A program made the translations under genes and the position numbers. Positions 34,281 through 44,628 of a DNA stretch of 47,885 nucleotides are shown piece by piece. The notes under the pieces are model-generated. The model made no database searches. It was not told the origin of the DNA and saw nothing but the letters and a program-made list of their open reading frames with translations. Numbering within the stretch: position 1 is the stretch's first letter; each line of letters begins with the position of its first letter. This DNA comes from an uncultured Bacteroidales bacterium (GTDB lineage: Bacteria > Bacteroidota > Bacteroidia > Bacteroidales > UBA932): positions 1-47,885 of the forward strand of contig CAKUYQ010000020.1 of NCBI GenBank assembly GCA_934717185.1, written 5' to 3'.

Positions 34281-36518
34281 ATGAATATAATAAGGTTAAC
34301 AATATCGGTTATTTGCCTTCTTGCGGTAACGTTTGCCAATGTTACCGATGCAAAAACCAAAAAGAAAAACAGTGACAACAAATGGCATACCTTAGTTGCC
34401 GTTGTGGTAGACCCTGCCACATATAACAATGCAAAAGATGCCGTTGACAAATATGTAGAGTCTATAAAAGTAACAAGAGAGGACGGGAGCGTAAGAAGGG
34501 AGGGGCTGTTGGTAGTAGACAGATGGGCACAGCCCGATTCCATAAGAAACTACCTTTACAATCTTTACCAAAACAGCAATTTGGAGGGGGCAGTATTGGT
34601 TGGTGACATCCCTGTTGCAATGGTAAGAGATGCCCAGCATCTTACAACAGCCTTTAAGATGGAGCAGGGAAAAGACTGGCAGGAGTCATCCGTACCGTCT
34701 GACAGATTCTACGACTGCTTTACACTTAAATTCAATTACCTGAAACAAGACAAGGATATAAAATCATACTTCTACTACTCACTTGCACCCGAGGGGGCAC
34801 AGCAGATAGTATGCGACATCTATACAGCCAGAATTAAACCACCTGTAATAGATGGCAAGACAAAACACCAACTTATAGCAGAGTTCCTTAACAAAGCAGT
34901 TGCTGCAAAGGAGAACCAAAAGAAGATGAACAGAGTCCTCTACTTTGCAGGACACGGCTATAACTCAGAGTCTTACAACGCACGTATAGAGGAGAGCATT
35001 GCCCTAACAGAGCAGTTTCCGTTCCTTACAACAAGAAGAGGAGCCAATCTCAGCTTTATAGATTTTACATTTGATAAATCTGTAAAACACAGGGTACTTG
35101 CAGCACTTGGAGACCCAACATTGGATTTGGCTATAATGCACCACCATGGTAGCGAAGATACTCAGTACTTTAACGGTTCACCATACGTTTCAGACGCAAA
35201 ATCCTGGATTGAGCTTGCCAAGAACTTTTTCCGCGGCAAACTTCGCAGATCTAAAGATACAACTGCTACCAAAGAGCGTTTCATGAAAGAGTACGGTGCT
35301 CCGGCAGAGTGGCTCAACGATGCCTTCACCAAGGAGATGAAGACCAAAGACAGCCTTTACTCTGCAAGCATGGACCTTATGATTCCGGATATGAAAGAGT
35401 ATGTGTCGGGAAGCAAAATAGTATTGTTGGATGCCTGCTACAACGGCTCTTTCCACATGGAGGACTACATTGCCGGCCATCACCTATTTGCACCGGGCAA
35501 TACAATCTTTGTAAAGGGTAACAGCGTTAATACACTGCAGGATACCTGGACAAACGAACTGCTCGGAGTGCTCAATTACGGCGTATGCGTGGGCAACTGG
35601 GGCAAAGGCCAGCTTACATTGGAGTCTCATTTTATGGGAGATCCTACCTTTAGTTTTCTTCCCGACGAATTTTCGTTCCTCGATGAGGCAATGACAAGAG
35701 AGAGAAACAACCCGGAGTTCTGGAGGCTGATATTGGCACACAAGAACCTGCCCGCAGAGTTGGTTGCCGTATCGCTTAAAATGCTTCACAGAATGGGTGG
35801 CATAGAGAGCGGGGAGCTGTTGGATTACCTTAAGAGCAACCCAAGTTGTGTGGTAAGGCTTATGGCATTCAACTGCTTAAAGGAGAGGGCAGACGATTCT
35901 CTTTTGGAGGCTGTGGAGCTTGGTATGACAGATTCATACGAACTGCTACAGAGATTGGCTACGGTAACCGGAGGCAAGAACGGAAGCCCTGCATTGGTTC
36001 CTATTCTTGCAAAGAAATATTTGGATCCTGTAACATCGGCCAGAATATTCTTCCAGTTGGGAACAGCAATAGAGGCGCAGGACAGCAAGGCTGTGGTTGC
36101 GGCTATGAACAATGTACATTCGAGCGATGTGCAGAGAGAACCTAACGAACAATACAGATGGCCTTATGAAGATGACTACAAAAGGCAAACATCCAATATC
36201 TTAAGAAGAGACTCGTCTAACAGGGCAGAGTATGAGATGCTAAAGGACAGCAAGACAAGCAGGAAAGATATAAAACTTATAGTAAAGAGTGAGAGAAACG
36301 GTTGCAGGGTTGCTGCCTTGGATGGTCTGTTCTATCTGTTGTCTAAAGATTCTAAGGCAGACAACGAGATTAAGGTGTTGGTTGCCGAGACACTTGGATG
36401 GTACAGGTATTCGTACAAAAAGGATGATATTATTGAGAGATGTAAAGAGTTTTATGCGGATGAGAAGGATCCTGCAGTTAAAGCAGAACTTCTAAAGACT
36501 CTTAACAGATTACAATAG
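34281..36518 (+). CDS. gingipain-like (C25-type) peptidase 1 with C-terminal helical repeats
   Basis: Exported 745-residue protein with a signal peptide (about 1-24, ending VTDA). Residues about 35-450 form a caspase/gingipain-like fold: LEGAVLVGDIPVAMVRDAQH near 110, the catalytic histidine in MHHHGSED (H289-G290) and the catalytic cysteine in VLLDACYNGSF (C386), followed by GNTIFVKGNSVNTLQDTW and SHFMGDPTFSF. Residues about 480-745 are short alpha-helical HEAT-like repeats. No Por-secretion C-terminal domain is visible, so it is probably periplasmic. It heads an operon with a TonB receptor and has two paralogues further down. Substrate unknown. Confidence 0.85.
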   Translation: MNIIRLTISVICLLAVTFANVTDAKTKKKNSDNKWHTLVAVVVDPATYNNAKDAVDKYVESIKVTREDGSVRREGLLVVDRWAQPDSIRNYLYNLYQNSNLEGAVLVGDIPVAMVRDAQHLTTAFKMEQGKDWQESSVPSDRFYDCFTLKFNYLKQDKDIKSYFYYSLAPEGAQQIVCDIYTARIKPPVIDGKTKHQLIAEFLNKAVAAKENQKKMNRVLYFAGHGYNSESYNARIEESIALTEQFPFLTTRRGANLSFIDFTFDKSVKHRVLAALGDPTLDLAIMHHHGSEDTQYFNGSPYVSDAKSWIELAKNFFRGKLRRSKDTTATKERFMKEYGAPAEWLNDAFTKEMKTKDSLYSASMDLMIPDMKEYVSGSKIVLLDACYNGSFHMEDYIAGHHLFAPGNTIFVKGNSVNTLQDTWTNELLGVLNYGVCVGNWGKGQLTLESHFMGDPTFSFLPDEFSFLDEAMTRERNNPEFWRLILAHKNLPAELVAVSLKMLHRMGGIESGELLDYLKSNPSCVVRLMAFNCLKERADDSLLEAVELGMTDSYELLQRLATVTGGKNGSPALVPILAKKYLDPVTSARIFFQLGTAIEAQDSKAVVAAMNNVHSSDVQREPNEQYRWPYEDDYKRQTSNILRRDSSNRAEYEMLKDSKTSRKDIKLIVKSERNGCRVAALDGLFYLLSKDSKADNEIKVLVAETLGWYRYSYKKDDIIERCKEFYADEKDPAVKAELLKTLNRLQ

Positions 36519-36564
36519 AATTTATTACCCCAAATTATTTATTAACCATATAACCTAAAGCGTT

Positions 36565-39399
36565 ATGCAAAAATTATTATTAACTATTTTTGGTTTGATA
36601 CTTCTGCCGGTTGCAGTGTTTGCACAGAGAGGTTCAAACAGCAATTACGCAAAGATTGAGGGCGTTGTTCTCGAAGCGTCCGGCGGGGAACAACCTATAA
36701 ACTTTGCAACAGTCCAACTCCTTCCTCAGGGAACATACGTTTCCACTGATGCGAACGGTAATTTCAGTTTTGCCAAAGTCCATCCCGGCAAGGTACAGAT
36801 TAAGGTACAGTTTGTTGGAATGCAGGATATTGACACTACAGTAAATGTAATTGCTGCAAAGGATTACTATTTTGAGTTCAAAATGAAAGAGGCCAACTTT
36901 AGGTTGGAGGAGATTGTGGTATCAGCTCAGAGGAGCCAGGCCGGTAGCTCTACTGCCTCTAATATTAACAGACAGGCAATGGATCACCTGCAGGCAAGTA
37001 CCATTAAGGATGTAATGCAGTTGCTTCCGGGTGTCAGCATTGAAAATCCTAATCTTAATGAGGCTAATACAATTTCTCTTAGAACAGCGGCAAAAGATGC
37101 GAGAACCAGTATGAGTAGCCTTGGTACTGCTATCATTATGGATGGTTCACCTCTGTCTAATAATGCGAATTTGCAGAAATTGTCATCTACAACCAATGGT
37201 AATACAAAAGACGCTATGTACCTTAGTAATATAAGTGGTGGTGTTGATATTAGAAAAGTCTCTTTGGATAATGTAGAGAGCGTGGAGGTTATTAGAGGTA
37301 TCCCATCTGCGGAGTATGGGGACCTTACATCCGGTGCGGTCATTATCAATTCAAAAGCCGGTAAAGAGCCTCTTAGCGTAAGGTTCAAGACCAACCCTCA
37401 GTTGTATGAAGTCTCTGCATCAAAAGGTTTTAATGTCGGTAAAAAAGGTGGAGCTTTCCATATAAGTGGTAATTATGCTTATAGTAATACCAAGCAGACA
37501 GATACATATCAGTATTACCAGAGATATAACGTAAAGGGTATGTATTCACAGTCTTTTGGTAAACTCTCTACAAATACCTCTTTGGATCTGCAATTGGGTA
37601 AAGACTCAAGAGACAAAAATCCGGATGACTTACGTGAGCAAAAAGCATCATCGGGTAAAGATCTTGGATTTAGGTTCAATACAAACGGAACTCTTAACTT
37701 AGATAATGCAGGGTGGCTTAAGACCATTAAATATAGTGCATCTGTAAGCTATTCAGACAAGAAGTCTTGGCATGAGGAGTTGCTTGGGAATGCTTTTGCT
37801 CCTTATTCAACGGCTATGGTAGATGGTGCTGTAACATCAAATACTCCTGGTAAAAAAATATATGATATCAACGGTAAGGAGATTACAAATCTAACAGGTA
37901 CTAACAGTACAGATTATTCAACCTATCTTCCTTACGAGTATTTCTCGCACTACGATATTTACGGAAAGGAACTTAATGTTTTTGCAAAGGTAAATGCTAC
38001 CTTTGTAAAGATGTGGAATAGCGGACGCAACAGAATGTTGGCAGGTGCAGATTTCAAGACAGACGGTAACCTTGGTAAAGGTATTGTATATGACCTTGCT
38101 ACCCCGCCACAGAGGGTAAGTGCAAGTGGCGGCCCTGCTTGGAGACCAAGGGCATTTAAAGATATCCCTTTCATCAACCAGATAGGTGTATATTTTGAGG
38201 ATCATTTTACCCAGAAATTTGGGGCAAAAGAGAGAGCTTTGAATATTACTGCCGGTGTGAGATATGATAATGTTAACGGTAAGGATTCATTCTCTCCACG
38301 TGTAAATGCATCGTTTGAGGTATTTCCAAGAGTGCTTACCATTAGAGGCGGTTATGGTGTTGCCTCTAAAGCCCCTACGGCACTGTATCTCTATCCTCAG
38401 AAGGCATATTTTGATTATATAAACTTCAATAACCTTGGAGATGAGAGTGTACCGGAGGCTGAGCAGTTGTTGATAGGTACTACAAGAGTATTTGATGTAA
38501 AGAACAAAGATCTTAAGATTGCAAAGAACTATAAGGCAGAGATTGGTTTGGATATTAATTTTACCAATAAGATTACTCTCTCATTAACAGGATACAGCGA
38601 GAAACTTCGTAACGGATATGGGTTAGGAAGAGATATTAACGATTGGAAACTTATCCCTTATACCACATACAAAATAGCAGAGAGGGTAGAGGGTGCTGCC
38701 CCTAAATTAGAGGTGGACAAACAGTACAACATCTTTGCTTCATACTACAAACCTATGAATATAGCGTTAAGCAATAACAAGGGTATAGAGTATGTCTTGG
38801 ATTTTGGAAGGGTAGATGCTATTAGAACCTCATTCAATGTTTCAGGTGCGTGGATGAGGACAGAGAATACAGAAGATAATTATTCTTACAGTACTAATTC
38901 TAATGGTAACCAGTTGGAGCATAATATTGGTGTATATGAGAAAAAATTGGAGAAGGAAAACTTTGAGGTTATAAATACAACCTTTAGAATTACCCATAAT
39001 ATTCCAAAGATAGGTTTTGTACTTACACTAACCTCCCAGATAACATGGATGGATAAAGAGTGGATCAAGTATGGCAATGATACAATGTTTGAAAAATATA
39101 TCTCAAGAAAAGATGGTAAAATTTACGATTTTGACCCTGCAATGAAGGATGATCCTGAGTTCGCATATCTGTTTGATACGGTTTTGGACAGCAGATTCAT
39201 TAAAGAGTCTTATACTCCGAGGGTAATATTCAATTTCCAGCTTTCAAAAGAGATAGGTAACTTCTTAACAGCATCATTTTATGTAAACAACCTGTTTAAT
39301 AACAGACCATTGTATGAGAGGAAACAATATCCCGGTAATTACAAAGAGTTGGGTATTCCAACATTCTTTGGATTTGATGTAAAGATTAATATTAAATAG
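36565..39399 (+). CDS. TonB-dependent receptor with carboxypeptidase-like domain
   Basis: Outer membrane importer of 944 residues. A signal peptide (1-20, ending VFAQ) is followed by a carboxypeptidase-D regulatory-like domain (about 28-110), a TonB-box-like LEEIVVSAQR (about 113-122), the plug (to about 260, with VEVIRGIPSAEYGDLTSGAVIINSKAG) and a barrel ending FFGFDVKINIK. It lacks the SusC hallmarks and has no SusD partner. The next gene starts 2 bp after its stop. The context of lipoprotein, second barrel and peptidases suggests uptake of a peptide, cofactor or metal complex; this is inference. Confidence 0.92.
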   Translation: MQKLLLTIFGLILLPVAVFAQRGSNSNYAKIEGVVLEASGGEQPINFATVQLLPQGTYVSTDANGNFSFAKVHPGKVQIKVQFVGMQDIDTTVNVIAAKDYYFEFKMKEANFRLEEIVVSAQRSQAGSSTASNINRQAMDHLQASTIKDVMQLLPGVSIENPNLNEANTISLRTAAKDARTSMSSLGTAIIMDGSPLSNNANLQKLSSTTNGNTKDAMYLSNISGGVDIRKVSLDNVESVEVIRGIPSAEYGDLTSGAVIINSKAGKEPLSVRFKTNPQLYEVSASKGFNVGKKGGAFHISGNYAYSNTKQTDTYQYYQRYNVKGMYSQSFGKLSTNTSLDLQLGKDSRDKNPDDLREQKASSGKDLGFRFNTNGTLNLDNAGWLKTIKYSASVSYSDKKSWHEELLGNAFAPYSTAMVDGAVTSNTPGKKIYDINGKEITNLTGTNSTDYSTYLPYEYFSHYDIYGKELNVFAKVNATFVKMWNSGRNRMLAGADFKTDGNLGKGIVYDLATPPQRVSASGGPAWRPRAFKDIPFINQIGVYFEDHFTQKFGAKERALNITAGVRYDNVNGKDSFSPRVNASFEVFPRVLTIRGGYGVASKAPTALYLYPQKAYFDYINFNNLGDESVPEAEQLLIGTTRVFDVKNKDLKIAKNYKAEIGLDINFTNKITLSLTGYSEKLRNGYGLGRDINDWKLIPYTTYKIAERVEGAAPKLEVDKQYNIFASYYKPMNIALSNNKGIEYVLDFGRVDAIRTSFNVSGAWMRTENTEDNYSYSTNSNGNQLEHNIGVYEKKLEKENFEVINTTFRITHNIPKIGFVLTLTSQITWMDKEWIKYGNDTMFEKYISRKDGKIYDFDPAMKDDPEFAYLFDTVLDSRFIKESYTPRVIFNFQLSKEIGNFLTASFYVNNLFNNRPLYERKQYPGNYKELGIPTFFGFDVKINIK

Positions 39400-39401
39400 A
39401 T

Positions 39402-40637
39402 ATGAGTATGAAAAAATATATATTACTTGCTGCGGCAAGCATCTTCCTCTTCTCATGCTCGGAGATGGACGAGGTGAAAGATGTAAAGAAGATTCAACCG
39501 CTTAACACTACCATAACTGTTAATGTTAAGGTACCTGATGGGGTACCTGCACCTACAAGCTACACATATAAGCTTAATAATTTTACAGACAAGATTGAGG
39601 TTATCAAAACCGGAGATGGTAGCGGTACAATCACATTGGATGATGTGATTCCGGGAATCTATACCATAAATGTATCATCTGAGGTAACAACTGCAGATTT
39701 TACCTACAATTTTAACGGTAGTGTTGCAAACAAGCAACTTCTTACTGACAATCAAAAGGTAGATGTTGATGTTGCTGCTTCAAAATCGGGTAACATTCTG
39801 CTAAAAGAGCTGTACTACTGTGGTTCTAAAACTCCATCCGGTGGTTCATATTTTAGAGACCAATATTATGAAGTGTACAACAACAGCAACTCTGTACAAT
39901 ATTTGGACGGACTCTGTATAGGTAATATTAACCCAATCGTGGCAACAGCCAGCCTTCCATCTTATCCCGGGGATAATCCCGATGATTACCTTTATTTCAT
40001 AACAGTTTGGCAGATTCCGGGAGTTCCTCAAAGTTTGGAGGGATCAACACATAACTATCCTTTACAACCCGGGGAGTCTGCAATTATAGCTCAAATGGCA
40101 GATAATCATCAAAGAGAGGCTTTGAATCCTGCCTGTCCGGTAAACCTTATTGGTGCTGAATTTGAAACGTATGTACAATCTACAGCTATTATTAAGGATA
40201 ACCCTGCTATCAATATGAAGATGGCTTTCTGGCCCTCTCCTGCTTGGCAGTGGTTGGTAACTGTATTTGGTGGTGCATACGCTATATTCTACCCTGATCA
40301 TGAGATTGATCCAAATGAGTATGTATCTCCAATTAACAGTAAGTCTAAACTATGCAAGATTAGTATAGATTGTGTTGTAGATGCTGTTGAACTCGTAAAT
40401 GATGAGAGCAAGATGAAACTTAAACGTATGCCTGCAGTTTTGGATGCCGGTGCGTCAACAGTTGGTGCTACATATTGCAGTAAGAGCGTGGCAAGAAAGA
40501 TTAAGAGCACCCTTGAGGATGGCAGAGTAATCTATCAGGATACAAACAACAGTACGGAGGATTTTGAAGTTATGGATATGCCTGTTCCAAGACGTAACGG
40601 AGCAAAGATTCCTGCATGGAACACATGGGCTAATTAG
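39402..40637 (+). CDS. DUF4876-type lipoprotein
   Basis: 411-residue lipoprotein with lipobox cysteine C19 (FLFSCSEMDEVKD), acidic right after the Cys as expected for surface export. An Ig-like segment (about 35-135: ITVNVKVPDGVPAPTSYTYKL, GTITLDDVIPGIYTINV) precedes a domain with KELYYCGSKTPSGGSYFRDQYYEVYNNS, which I recognise as the DUF4876 pattern found beside TonB receptors in Bacteroidetes. Two bp separate it from the receptor gene, so a receptor-associated ligand-binding role is likely. Function is not established. Confidence 0.75.
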   Translation: MSMKKYILLAAASIFLFSCSEMDEVKDVKKIQPLNTTITVNVKVPDGVPAPTSYTYKLNNFTDKIEVIKTGDGSGTITLDDVIPGIYTINVSSEVTTADFTYNFNGSVANKQLLTDNQKVDVDVAASKSGNILLKELYYCGSKTPSGGSYFRDQYYEVYNNSNSVQYLDGLCIGNINPIVATASLPSYPGDNPDDYLYFITVWQIPGVPQSLEGSTHNYPLQPGESAIIAQMADNHQREALNPACPVNLIGAEFETYVQSTAIIKDNPAINMKMAFWPSPAWQWLVTVFGGAYAIFYPDHEIDPNEYVSPINSKSKLCKISIDCVVDAVELVNDESKMKLKRMPAVLDAGASTVGATYCSKSVARKIKSTLEDGRVIYQDTNNSTEDFEVMDMPVPRRNGAKIPAWNTWAN

Positions 40638-40655
40638 TAACTAATAAACTTTAAT

Positions 40656-42212
40656 ATGAATTTTAATATGAAAAAAGATATAAAATCGGTTATCGTTGCG
40701 GCCGCACTGTTGTTCCCATTTGCAGCAGGAGCTCAAAATGTTACCGCAAACGAATATATTAAGGCCGGCTCGCTTTGGTACAACTCGCAGAACAGCGCAG
40801 GTTTTGCCTTTGCTCCGCTTACAAATTTCAATGAGGTAAGTGTTTGCTATGACTATAATAAAGGGGACTACAAACGTCAGCAGCAGGGTGATAAGGAGTC
40901 TACAATAGATTTCAATACCAACGGTGCATATAACTTAAACGGTTTTCAACTGTGGGGTAATTTCGATTACTCAAACACCGTTGTTAATGATGCAAGATTC
41001 AACACCATGCTCTATAACCCTTTTAGGGATATGCCATATATGGTTGCAGATTCTGTTTACAGTAAAATAAAGAAACAGAGCTACCAGCTCAACTTTAAAG
41101 GATCATCTCCTGTGCTTTGGGACTTTATGTCGTTCGGGCTTAATGCAGACTATATTGCACAGACCTCTGCAAAACAGAATGATCCTCGTTCTACAGATTA
41201 TTATTACCATATATTTGTTAATCCAAGCGTACTGTTCCGTTTGGGTAGCGAGAGCAATCATTTTATAGGGGCCAATTTCAATTATAAAAACTCTTTTGAG
41301 AGGACATCGCCTACAAACTCAGACTCTCAAAGAGACCAACCAATCTATATAATGAAAGGATTAGGTTACTATACCCCCGGTGTGGTTGGCGGCGTTGGCG
41401 GTATCAATACATTCTTCTATAAGGGCAACAGCTTTGGCGGTGGTTTGCAGTATGCCTATATGGGTGGTATAGAGATTATGGCGGAGGCCAACTACAAATA
41501 CCTTGTAGAGAATGCTTACCAGACCACTACAAAGCCCGAGAAGATGGGTAGCGTAAAACAGAATCTATATGAGGGTAAATTGCATATGTTATACAAAGGC
41601 AATAATACCCATAAGGTTACCGCTTCATACTATGATAAAAGCTCAGACGGTATAGAGTATGTTCAGGTTTACGACAGAGATGAGAATGTCCAGAACTGGG
41701 TAACCCTTGCAAAGTTCATAAAGAGCAACTACCACATGCAGAAAGCTGCAATCAACTACGATTTATTTGCACCAATGCAGGATAAGGGCTACAATTGGCA
41801 TGCAGGTGCTTTTGTAAACTATACAAAGCAGGATGACGAGTACTATCTTCCAAATACCGTTCTGCAGGCAGAGAACCTGTACTTTAATGTTTTTGCAAAA
41901 AAGAACTTTAAACTTTGCAAGAGCTCATTCCTGCTTGCAGGTTTGGATTTTGGGTACAATTCAAATATGAGCGGCAAATGGGAGTTTGGGGGTCCGGAGC
42001 CTAACAGTGTTCTAATTAGGGAGTGGTTCAATAAGGATTACGCTTATCTTACCTCAAATTACTACACTGTTGGTGCAGCTGTAAACTACTCTACAGCCAT
42101 CACCTCCAAGGTAGATCTCTTTGTAGATGCAAAGGCTAAATATTGTAAACCGTCCGAGGATACATTCTCAGACAGATGGGCAATGACCTTTGCGGTAGGT
42201 ATAGCATTTTAA
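40656..42212 (+). CDS. DUF6850-type outer membrane beta-barrel protein
   Basis: 518 residues with a signal peptide (ending FAAGAQN) and many alternating amphipathic strands rich in Tyr/Phe/Asn, ending in FAVGIAF, a typical outer membrane beta-barrel terminus. There is no plug or TonB box. It fits the DUF6850 family that accompanies DUF4876 lipoproteins and TonB receptors, as far as I can recall. The ATG at 40656 or the one at 40668 may be the start. It lies 18 bp after the lipoprotein gene in the same operon and could be a partner channel or a scaffold for surface assembly. Confidence 0.75.
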   Translation: MNFNMKKDIKSVIVAAALLFPFAAGAQNVTANEYIKAGSLWYNSQNSAGFAFAPLTNFNEVSVCYDYNKGDYKRQQQGDKESTIDFNTNGAYNLNGFQLWGNFDYSNTVVNDARFNTMLYNPFRDMPYMVADSVYSKIKKQSYQLNFKGSSPVLWDFMSFGLNADYIAQTSAKQNDPRSTDYYYHIFVNPSVLFRLGSESNHFIGANFNYKNSFERTSPTNSDSQRDQPIYIMKGLGYYTPGVVGGVGGINTFFYKGNSFGGGLQYAYMGGIEIMAEANYKYLVENAYQTTTKPEKMGSVKQNLYEGKLHMLYKGNNTHKVTASYYDKSSDGIEYVQVYDRDENVQNWVTLAKFIKSNYHMQKAAINYDLFAPMQDKGYNWHAGAFVNYTKQDDEYYLPNTVLQAENLYFNVFAKKNFKLCKSSFLLAGLDFGYNSNMSGKWEFGGPEPNSVLIREWFNKDYAYLTSNYYTVGAAVNYSTAITSKVDLFVDAKAKYCKPSEDTFSDRWAMTFAVGIAF

Positions 42213-42241
42213 AAGCACTTTAGTTAATAATAAGTTAATAA

Positions 42242-42370
42242 ATGGAAGAGTTGAATAAAAAGATGGCGGTAATGTTACAGTTTATGTGCTATGCCCTGTT
42301 TACGCCAAGTAAGTATGGCCCGGCAATGTATTGCAATATCTGCCACTGTACATATTATTCAGTTCTTTAA
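42242..42370 (+). CDS. short ORF before an intra-operon terminator (possible leader peptide)
   Basis: 42-codon frame starting MEELNKKMAVMLQF and rich in Cys, Met and Tyr towards its end (MYCNICHCTYYSVL). Its stop is 5 nt before the hairpin at 42376, which is the spacing used by ribosome-mediated attenuators. It may equally be a chance frame. Confidence 0.35.
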   Translation: MEELNKKMAVMLQFMCYALFTPSKYGPAMYCNICHCTYYSVL

Positions 42371-42375
42371 AGCCT

Positions 42376-42419
42376 GGGGAGGATGACAGGGTTGCATCTG
42401 TCACCCTCCCCTTTCTTTT
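42376..42419 (+). terminator. intra-operon terminator or attenuator
   Basis: A 14-nt arm (42376-42389) pairs with 42398-42411 with one mismatch, with GGGGAGG against CCTCCCC at the base, followed by TTTCTTTT. The next start codon is only 8 nt after the T run, and no TAnnTTTG lies between the barrel gene and here, so peptidases 2 and 3 probably depend on read-through. Confidence 0.85.
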
Positions 42420-42426
42420 ATATTGT

Positions 42427-44616
42427 ATGAGAAAAACATATATAACACTAACGACAATACTAATTCTCCTTTTCTCTGCCGTTACCCTTAATGCGGCAAT
42501 AGAGAAACCTGGCATAAAGGGCGCAAACTCTTTTGCGGTGATAGTTGACAACGGCACATACAATTATTGTAAGGAGAATATTCAGAGATACAAGGCTCTT
42601 TTGGAGAAAGAGGGGCTTGCAACCTATATAATTTATGAGGATTGGACTTCGCCTGAGCAGGTAAAGGAATATCTTACAAGCCTCTATAAAAGCGACAACC
42701 TAAACGGAGCTGTTTTTGTGGGGGATATTCCAATCCCAATGATAAGACGTGCACAGCATATGACCTCTGCATTTAAGATGGATCAGGAGAGGTTCCCTAT
42801 GCTTCAATCATCCGTGCCATCGGACAGATTCTATGACGACTTCAACCTTAAATTCAACTTCGTAGGGAAAGACAGTACAAAACATAACCTTTTCTATTAT
42901 AACCTTAGCGGAGACGGCGCACAAAGCATAAACTGCAATATCTACAGCGGCAGAATCAAAGCCTCAAAGGCAGGGGAAGAGGGTTATGAGCAGATCAATC
43001 GCTACTTTACCAAACTTATAAATGAGAGAACAAAGGAGAATTATTTAGATCATCTTACCTCATACACAGGAGAGGGGTCGTTCTCAAACTGCCTTATAGC
43101 ATGGAAAGATGAACAGATAACGCTTGCAGAGCAGATGCCGCTTGCCTTTAACAGCAATGAGGGGGCACGTTTCTATATCTATGCAATGTACCCGTATCCA
43201 AAGGAGGTACTTGCAAAGGAGCTTAAACGCGCAGATTTGGACTATATGGTCTTTCATGAGCATGGAGACACAGAGATTCAGTATCTTAGCGGTATTCCTG
43301 TAGGAAGGGAGGATGAGCAGTTCTATGCAAATGCCCGCTATCTTATGAGAGGCAGATTGGAAAGAACTAAAGATAAAGATACGGCAGAGTTTAAGTCTCA
43401 GATGAAAGAGAAGTACGGTCTTAACAATGAGTGGTTCAAGGCAGATCCAAAGGCAGACTCGTTGGAGGATGCAAAGAGAAAATTCTTTGTACAGGATATA
43501 AGGGAGATTAATCCTAACCCAAGAATGGTGGTGTTCGATGCCTGTTATAACGGAGACTTTAGAGATACCACCTGCATTGCAATGGAGTATATCCTTGGTT
43601 CTGGTAGTACGGTAGTAACCTTTGCAAACTCTTGCAATGTGCTACAGGACAAATCATCATCTGACCTTCTCGGCCTGTTGAACAACGGTGCCCGCGTAGG
43701 TGAGTGGGCGATGAACGTAAACATTTTGGAGTCTCACATAATAGGAGATCCAACCTTTAGGTTTACAGCTCAGAAAGGTTCAAAAGAGGTAAATTACAAT
43801 TCAAAAAGCAAAACATATTGGATAGAGCAGTTTGAGCAGAACAATGACAACGATGTAAAAGGCCTTGCCCTGCACAAGTTGTATCAACTTGGTTACAGCG
43901 AACTACCTCAGCTTTTGTTCAACACATACAAAAACTCAGACTCATATATGCTCCGCCTGCAGTGCATGCACCTGCTTGCCCACTACAAAGGAGACCTCTA
44001 TCCGCAGCTTCTTATGCTTGCGTCAAAAGACAACTATGAGTTTATCCGCAGAAAGGCAGCCTACTATATGACCCAGTCCGGCAACGATGAGTTTATCCCT
44101 ACACTTGCAGAGATGTATCTTGCCAACCCGGATGCCAAGCGAATTGTCTTTAATGTAGGCAGCAACGCCGGCCTTTTAAGCAAAGGCAAACTTAAAGAGG
44201 AGATACAGAAGAAGGTAGATGAGAGAGGTTTCTATTTTCTTCCCGACGAATTCAACTCAACCTGCTATGCCCTTATAGACCAAAGCGAGCGCCTTGCAGA
44301 CTACTCTTTGGGCGAGTTGGCAAACGGTAAGAACGATAATGTTAAAGCATCCGGTGCTGTTGCGCTTAGGAACAAGCCATACCCCGCTGCGCTCGAGACC
44401 GCATACGCAATATTAAAAGACTCCTCTGCTTCTGAAAAGTTGAGAGTAACCACTGCAGAGGCACTTGGATGGTATATGTATTCTCCAAGAAAGGAGGAGA
44501 TTGTAAAGAATTGTAAGGAGGCTCTCAACCTGTTGCAAAAAGAGCAGAATCCATCTGCTGCTGTGGCTGACGAACTTACAAAGACCATTAACCGCTTAAA
44601 CGATTATTTAAAATAG
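42427..44616 (+). CDS. gingipain-like (C25-type) peptidase 2 with C-terminal helical repeats
   Basis: 729 residues from the ATG at 42427, which gives a clean signal peptide (ending TLNA); the in-frame ATG at 42331 would place the terminator hairpin inside the coding region. The fold matches peptidase 1: GAVFVGDIPIPMIRRAQH, catalytic His in VFHEHGDTE (H279-G280), catalytic Cys in VVFDACYNGDF (C373), then SHIIGDPTFRF. HEAT-like helices follow from about 460. The conserved dyad in all three paralogues implies active proteases or a shared binding fold. It is followed after 12 bp by peptidase 3. Confidence 0.85.
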   Translation: MRKTYITLTTILILLFSAVTLNAAIEKPGIKGANSFAVIVDNGTYNYCKENIQRYKALLEKEGLATYIIYEDWTSPEQVKEYLTSLYKSDNLNGAVFVGDIPIPMIRRAQHMTSAFKMDQERFPMLQSSVPSDRFYDDFNLKFNFVGKDSTKHNLFYYNLSGDGAQSINCNIYSGRIKASKAGEEGYEQINRYFTKLINERTKENYLDHLTSYTGEGSFSNCLIAWKDEQITLAEQMPLAFNSNEGARFYIYAMYPYPKEVLAKELKRADLDYMVFHEHGDTEIQYLSGIPVGREDEQFYANARYLMRGRLERTKDKDTAEFKSQMKEKYGLNNEWFKADPKADSLEDAKRKFFVQDIREINPNPRMVVFDACYNGDFRDTTCIAMEYILGSGSTVVTFANSCNVLQDKSSSDLLGLLNNGARVGEWAMNVNILESHIIGDPTFRFTAQKGSKEVNYNSKSKTYWIEQFEQNNDNDVKGLALHKLYQLGYSELPQLLFNTYKNSDSYMLRLQCMHLLAHYKGDLYPQLLMLASKDNYEFIRRKAAYYMTQSGNDEFIPTLAEMYLANPDAKRIVFNVGSNAGLLSKGKLKEEIQKKVDERGFYFLPDEFNSTCYALIDQSERLADYSLGELANGKNDNVKASGAVALRNKPYPAALETAYAILKDSSASEKLRVTTAEALGWYMYSPRKEEIVKNCKEALNLLQKEQNPSAAVADELTKTINRLNDYLK

Positions 44617-44620
44617 GAGG
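44615..44620 (+). promoter_or_regulatory. strong Shine-Dalgarno before peptidase 3
   Basis: AGGAGG, 8 nt before the ATG at 44629. Such sites are uncommon in Bacteroidetes and absent from most genes here, so it fixes the start and may boost translation of this gene. Confidence 0.7.
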
Positions 44621-44628
44621 CAATTACA

